Assembly (NCBI GenBank): GCA_963724435.1
Contig: CAVRUN010000001.1
Span: 620,001 to 684,000 of the forward strand
Direction: 5' to 3'
DNA from: AP-15 sp963724435
GTDB taxonomy: Bacteria > Pseudomonadota > Alphaproteobacteria > ATCC43930 > CGMCC-115725
Length of the DNA stretch: 64,000 nucleotides
Of the stretch, positions 59,794 through 64,000 are shown piece after piece (position 1 is the stretch's first letter; the number at the start of each line of letters is the position of its first letter). Position numbers and translations under genes: made by a program. Under the pieces are notes generated by a model. That model was not told the origin of the DNA and ran no database searches. It was given only the letters and a program-made list of their open reading frames with translations.

Positions 59794-60582
59794 TTATTGC
59801 GCGGTCGACCCACCATCGACCACGAGGGCGGACCCGGTCATAAACGCGGCATCGTCGGAGGCCAGGAAGACGATGCCGTTGGCGATATCTTCCGGCCGAC
59901 CCAGCCTTCCGATCGGATGGCGGTCGAGCGCCGCACCGCGGGCCGCGTCGACATCGTTGGTGCCGATATTGCGCGCCCGGCTGACAAAGGTTTGTGCGCC
60001 CATATCGGTCTCGATCAGTCCCGGGTGGATCGAGTTGACGCGGATGCGATAGCCCTTGCGAGCGAATTCGAGCGCGGCCGATTTGGTAAACAACGTCACG
60101 CCGCCCTTGGTCATCGAATAGAGCGGGTCGAGTTGTGATCCGACAAGCCCGGCAACCGAAGCCAGATTGACAATCGCGCTGCCGTGCGGGCTCTGCTGCG
60201 CCCGCTCACGCAATGCCGGCAGCGCGTGTTTGGTGCCGAGGAAAACACCCGTCAGATTGACCGCGGCAAGCCGGTGCCATTCCTCGAGGCTCGCCTCCTC
60301 GATGCCCTTGCCGAGAAAGACCCCGGCATTGTTGACCAGAATGTCGAGGCCGCCGAATTTAGCGACAGCGGCCGCGATTGCCGCCGTCCAGTCCTCCTCC
60401 CGACTGACATCGAGGTGAGTGTAAATGCCGCCGATAGCCGCGGCAGTATCGCGCCCGCGCTCGTCGAGCACGTCACCGATCGCGACCTTCGCTCCAGCCT
60501 CGGACATCAATTTAGCCGTCGCGGCGCCGATCCCCCTTGCCGCCCCCGAAACAAAGGCAACCTTGCCATCGAGCCGGTTCAT
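59794..60582 (-). CDS. SDR-family oxidoreductase
   Basis: The ATG at 60582 follows AGGAGGAAACGGC and gives 262 residues. Classical SDR motifs are visible: the cofactor loop VAFVSGAARGIGAATA, NNAGVFLGKGIEE, the serine in NLASVAGLVGS and the YSMTKGG tyrosine-lysine pair. The DVLDE at strand 2 suggests NAD over NADP. The substrate is unknown. It is divergent from the VOC gene by about 85 bp. Confidence 0.93.
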   Translation of the reverse strand: MNRLDGKVAFVSGAARGIGAATAKLMSEAGAKVAIGDVLDERGRDTAAAIGGIYTHLDVSREEDWTAAIAAAVAKFGGLDILVNNAGVFLGKGIEEASLEEWHRLAAVNLTGVFLGTKHALPALRERAQQSPHGSAIVNLASVAGLVGSQLDPLYSMTKGGVTLFTKSAALEFARKGYRIRVNSIHPGLIETDMGAQTFVSRARNIGTNDVDAARGAALDRHPIGRLGRPEDIANGIVFLASDDAAFMTGSALVVDGGSTAQ

Positions 60583-60667
60583 GCCGTTTCCTCCTGTGCC
60601 GTGCATATGATCGTTGATCGGCTATGATTTTGTGCGCCTGGTGCCGCTAATGGAAAGGGTCGACCCG

Positions 60668-61045
60668 ATGAATATCGAACGCCTCGATCATCTCGTACTC
60701 ACCGTCGCCGACATTGATCGCACTTGCGCGTTTTACAAGCGGGTGCTCGGGATGGAAGTCGTGCATTTTGGCGAAAGCCGCACCGCCCTTAAATTTGGTC
60801 AGCAAAAGATCAATCTGCACGCGGCCGACAGGATCCCTGGCTTGGTCGCCGAGAAGCCGACGCCAGGTTCAGGTGATCTCTGTTTTATAACAACGGTACC
60901 GCTTGCGGACGTCACAGCGCATCTCAATGAGTGCGGCGTGCCGATCATCGCCGGGCCTGGACCGCGGGCCGGGGCGATCGGCACGATCCAGTCTGTTTAT
61001 ATTCGTGATCCCGATCAGAACCTGGTCGAAATTTCGAATTATTAG
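60668..61045 (+). CDS. VOC-superfamily (glyoxalase-like) protein
   Basis: From the ATG at 60668 the 125-residue protein reads LDHLVLTVADIDRTCAFYKR, with the first metal-ligand histidine. HFGESRTALKFGQQKINLH, GDLCFITTVPL and the end YIRDPDQNLVEISNY follow, with the final glutamate ligand in EISNY. It is a one-domain glyoxalase-like enzyme of unknown substrate, of the kind often annotated as virulence-protein-like or fosfomycin-resistance-like. Confidence 0.9.
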   Translation: MNIERLDHLVLTVADIDRTCAFYKRVLGMEVVHFGESRTALKFGQQKINLHAADRIPGLVAEKPTPGSGDLCFITTVPLADVTAHLNECGVPIIAGPGPRAGAIGTIQSVYIRDPDQNLVEISNY

Positions 61046-61124
61046 ATGGGGCGGCGCGCGGGAGTCGCACGCGAAACTCCTAGACGCTCTGACCCTTGTT
61101 CGCGCTGTGTCGTATAAGGGAAAA

Positions 61125-61147
61125 GCCCGCCGGGATGACCGGCGGGC
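61125..61147. terminator. Terminator between convergent VOC and porin genes
   Basis: GCCCGCCGG pairs perfectly with CCGGCGGGC around a 5-base loop. On the minus strand a TTTTCC run follows, so it ends the leftward porin transcript and may work both ways. The plus side continues into an AT-rich stretch. Confidence 0.75.
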
Positions 61148-61179
61148 CAATTTATTGAATTTATTTTAATATTATTATC

Positions 61180-62841
61180 TTAGAACTTGACACGAACCTT
61201 GCCGATCAAAGCTTGTTCCTGACCGTATATGTCGCCAGCAGCTGCCCTTCGCTGGCCCCACATATATTCAACGCCGGTGTCGATGAAGGCGACCGGGCTC
61301 CAGATCAGATTAACGTGAATTGTCTGGATTTGCCGGTTCACATTGACCCCTGCAACCGGCCCGATCAGCGTCGCGGGAACGTCGTACACCGCATAGCCGT
61401 AGGCGAGGGTCGAGCGCAGGTTGGGCAGCCAGAAGTGCTGGTATCCGACTGTCCCGCCAAACTCCTGGATCGTCTTGACCAGGACACTCGCGGCTGCGGC
61501 AGGCGAGGCTGGCGTCACGAGATAATTGGTTGCCAGCCCCGCGTTGGTCCCGTCGTTGATGTAGCGGCCGATGCCGTTACCGATTGAGAACTGCCACTGA
61601 AAGTCGTCTTTGCGATAGCCGAACCAATTTGGCTTCACGTCGCCGGAGAGGCCGCCGCCATAACCGACAAATTTCTGGTCCACATATTTCCCGTCGTTGA
61701 TCGTCAGGGTCGGACGGACGACGGCGCGGGCATCAACATGGCCCCAGGGCTGCGACCAATAGGACGCGAACGTAACATCCGGCGACGAGGCTTTGGTAAT
61801 GTTGCTCGACAGGGTACAGGCGGTGGTGCCGGTAATTGCGACGCCATTGGCAACACATGGCAGGCTGCCGACGGTAGCGAGGCTGTTGGGCGCGAGCGAG
61901 CCGCCGACGATGGTTTGAGAATTCGAATCCGAGGTGACTTTTCCGGCCGGAGTGATCACGTCGGTTTCGGGAGTTTCGGCCGATACCGATAACGCGCTGC
62001 CATATGGTCCAGCATAGGTGTAGCGAACCTGAGGGATGCGCACGACCCCAGCTTCGCCGGCGGGACCGCCAAAATCGAGGGTTTCGGGGTTGGCGTCGGG
62101 ATCGGAAAAGTTCGAATTTGCTTGACCGGCCAGGAACCCGCCCAAGGTTCCATAGGCATAACGCAGTCGTGGGACCAGGCTGTCCGATACAGATGTCTGG
62201 CCGCCTGCTCCGCTGCCGCTAAAGCCGTTGGTTCCGGCAAAGTCGAATTCGATAAAGGTCCGCGCTTCGCCGTAAGCAGTGGGCGTGCGGGTCTCAACGT
62301 TGAGACGCGACTCACGCGGGCTTTCGAGGAAGACACCATTTCCGCGCGAGCTGTTGTTTTGCACCGGCACGAGATTGCCGGGGCTGGGATAGCCGGGAAC
62401 CGTCTTACCGCCGGTGAAGAGCGGCATCCCGTTCAGATTGCCGGTGTTTCCGACCGTCGTGCTCTGCGTGCCGTTCGGGGGACCGTTCTGCAGGTAGTAA
62501 TCGATCGTCTCGTCTGCAAAGCCGCCGACGCGGATCGACGTGTCGGTGCCCGGGATCAGAAACGACCGGGGAAAGCTGCCGCCGACCATCCCAGCTCCCG
62601 GTACCGCTGCTGTGCCGTAGGCTGCTGCTCCCGTCGTGCCCGGCGCGGCGAAAGTCGACGGCGGCCCTCCCTGCGCCTGGGCCTGGGCCAGCTGATCGAT
62701 GCGTTGCTGCAGAAGCTGCTGATTGGCGCGCAAATCCGCTAATTCATCAGCACGCGCCGCGGAGAAATCGGTCAGCAACGCAAACCCCGCGGCTAATCCA
62801 CCGATCGCCGCCAGGTTGCCGAGAGTCCGCTTTCTGGTCAT
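61180..62841 (-). CDS. Porin-like outer-membrane protein (DcaP-like)
   Basis: The ATG at 62841 follows GGGGGAGCG and gives 553 residues. A signal peptide ends SAARAD. A coiled start LRANQQLLQQRIDQLAQAQAQ follows, and then a long beta-barrel with strands such as GGFADETIDYY, ARTFIEFDFAG and SFRLKG-like repeats, ending GKVRVKF. The layout of coiled N-terminus plus barrel fits DcaP-like porins, which admit dicarboxylates or other small anions. The substrate is unknown. Confidence 0.85.
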   Translation of the reverse strand: MTRKRTLGNLAAIGGLAAGFALLTDFSAARADELADLRANQQLLQQRIDQLAQAQAQGGPPSTFAAPGTTGAAAYGTAAVPGAGMVGGSFPRSFLIPGTDTSIRVGGFADETIDYYLQNGPPNGTQSTTVGNTGNLNGMPLFTGGKTVPGYPSPGNLVPVQNNSSRGNGVFLESPRESRLNVETRTPTAYGEARTFIEFDFAGTNGFSGSGAGGQTSVSDSLVPRLRYAYGTLGGFLAGQANSNFSDPDANPETLDFGGPAGEAGVVRIPQVRYTYAGPYGSALSVSAETPETDVITPAGKVTSDSNSQTIVGGSLAPNSLATVGSLPCVANGVAITGTTACTLSSNITKASSPDVTFASYWSQPWGHVDARAVVRPTLTINDGKYVDQKFVGYGGGLSGDVKPNWFGYRKDDFQWQFSIGNGIGRYINDGTNAGLATNYLVTPASPAAAASVLVKTIQEFGGTVGYQHFWLPNLRSTLAYGYAVYDVPATLIGPVAGVNVNRQIQTIHVNLIWSPVAFIDTGVEYMWGQRRAAAGDIYGQEQALIGKVRVKF

Positions 62842-63309
62842 CGCTCCCCCGAGAAATCTGTGGTTGCAGTCAGCCGAGCGACACACGCCGGCTGGTCTCT
62901 CGCGCGATGATATTGAAGCCCCGCCTCCGATCAAGCACGGTTTCGGCCTAACGTGTTGTTTTCATCTCAGAGTGTCTAAATTACCACATAGCGCTACTAA
63001 GATGCTGAGTAAACTAAGTTTTGGGTAATCATTTTTGAATTCAGAAGAGACCGGTTTCACCAGAAATCGTGCTTTTTTGGCCTAGCGGGATGCGCGAGAG
63101 CCCAGTCTAGATCGGGGCTAAAGGCCGGCCGTACACACGGCCGCAGTTCGGCCGAATGCTCCCTCGCCTTATCGTCGTAAAGATTGGTGGTCTCGCGCGG
63201 TGCCTGATGAGGGTCAGAGCAATACCGTCGGGTCCGTCAAAACGTCACCGCTTGGGCCGGCCGAACGTATGACGGAGCCGATTGCCGCAATTAGATCGGT
63301 GCCACCGGT
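62842..63309. other. Intergenic region, about 470 bp
   Basis: This gap holds the porin promoter on the minus strand. The central part (62940-63050) is AT-rich. A GGCCGGCC palindrome lies near 63122. No gene is supported. Confidence 0.4.
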
Positions 63310-63942
63310 TCAGGATGCCGCCGCGAACGGGTTGAGAGCCTTCAGCCGAGCCGACCAGTAGTGGCGCCTCAGCTCCCTTTTGACGACGGCAGCGTCGGTC
63401 ACCCAGTTCAGCTGCAACGAACGGCGCGGCCCGAGATAGGGGTAATGGCCGTGGAATGAACGCTCGCTTCGCTTGAACGCCAACATGGTCCCGGCGAGCG
63501 GTACTACTTCGCGCGCATAATCATCGAGATCATCGGCCCGGCGCAACAGGCGCAGTCGCCCCTCCTTATGTTCCCAAACGGGGTTCATGTAGAGCAGCAA
63601 CGTGATGATCTTGGTTTCCGAGTCGGTGTGAATGCTTCCGTCTTTTTCGTCACCCCGGCCGCGAACGGTTAATATGGTCGGTCGCTTGCCGAGATCGATC
63701 GCAAATTTAGCGCCGATAGCAAAGTTCAGCTCCGGGCCTGTCAGTGCAGCGATAAGGTTTCCGAAACCCGCGCTATATTTCAGGCTCTCAGCCGGATAGC
63801 TGCCACCGCTGGTGATGGCAGGGAAATCGGCGACGGCTGCGGCGAGAGCGTCTTTCTTGACAAAATTTTCGACCACCACGAACTCGAAAGGTTCGCGAGT
63901 GAGCGGGGCTGCTTTCAGGCGGTCGAAGTCGAGAATAGGCAA
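63310..63942 (-). CDS. 2-oxoglutarate/Fe(II)-dependent oxygenase
   Basis: This 210-residue protein has the jelly-roll 2OG-Fe(II) core with the HxD iron motif in SIHTDSETKIITLLLY and the distal histidine near RSFHGHYPYLGPRRSLQLNW, where the arginine probably binds 2-oxoglutarate. It hydroxylates an unknown target. Relatives of this size occur near phosphonate, nucleotide-sugar or protein hydroxylation genes, and nothing here points to one. Confidence 0.85.
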   Translation of the reverse strand: MPILDFDRLKAAPLTREPFEFVVVENFVKKDALAAAVADFPAITSGGSYPAESLKYSAGFGNLIAALTGPELNFAIGAKFAIDLGKRPTILTVRGRGDEKDGSIHTDSETKIITLLLYMNPVWEHKEGRLRLLRRADDLDDYAREVVPLAGTMLAFKRSERSFHGHYPYLGPRRSLQLNWVTDAAVVKRELRRHYWSARLKALNPFAAAS

Positions 63943-64000
63943 ATCACCCCTCCGAAATATCAGAACGTCAATTAACCGCCTGTCATGCGGCGGGCAAGCC

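Overview
The window looks like chromosome of a GC-rich alphaproteobacterium, plausibly Rhodospirillales-like although the sequence cannot fix the genus. The basis is the core-gene neighbourhoods (accA-xerD, aroK-aroB-bolA, rph-rdgB-hemW, mdh-sucC-sucD), many CoA-ester, MaoC, enoyl-CoA hydratase and CaiB/BaiF genes, GGAAC-type and FNR-type promoter motifs, and a PEP-CTERM protein. No rRNA, complete tRNA or CRISPR array was seen.

Layout. 1-2 kb: end of an MBL-fold hydrolase, a decayed sulfatase-like leader, and an outer-membrane protein. 2-8 kb: a tight minus-strand operon with a formylglycine-generating enzyme, two sulfatases carrying the residue it modifies, and two small membrane proteins. 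8-13 kb: lipoproteins (one OmpA-like, behind an FNR-type box), a lactonase-like enzyme, a MaoC-like protein and a MetX-like hydrolase. 13-15.2 kb: an ArsR-rhodanese regulator facing two methyltransferase modules across a perfect inverted repeat. The second module is ArsM-like and is interrupted by an in-frame UGA where relatives, as recalled, have a conserved cysteine. A hairpin that fits the bacterial SECIS pattern follows at once, the reading frame then completes the family C-terminus, and a strong terminator sits 6 bp after that end. This is the best candidate here for something undescribed: a selenocysteine-containing ArsM-like methyltransferase. 15-24 kb: mixed metabolic and secreted proteins. 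24-36 kb: housekeeping core (fatty-acid, shikimate, RNA and nucleotide metabolism, haem-related radical SAM protein, TCA cycle), with a sigma/anti-sigma fusion inside it. 36-45 kb: GST, methyltransferase, CoA-transferase, a frameshifted CBS protein behind an FNR-type box, LLM oxidoreductase, dehalogenase, a frameshifted TIR plus beta-helix protein, and a LysR regulator. 45-50 kb: small secreted proteins, a large FecR-domain surface protein and a truncated TauE permease. 50.25-55.46 kb: an IS66 element whose tnpB is split by a second element carrying a large serine recombinase. 55.5-64 kb: acetoacetate decarboxylase (its start codon touches the IS66 end), an MGH1-like glycosidase, DUF1223, SDR, VOC, a porin and a 2OG-Fe(II) oxygenase.

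Several genes are broken or fused by what look like single-nucleotide indels (methyltransferase pair, sigma/anti-sigma, CBS protein, TIR protein, sulfatase leader). These may be real decay or fusion, or assembly errors, and raw reads would decide. The UGA in the ArsM-like gene is a substitution-type difference and is not explained by an indel.
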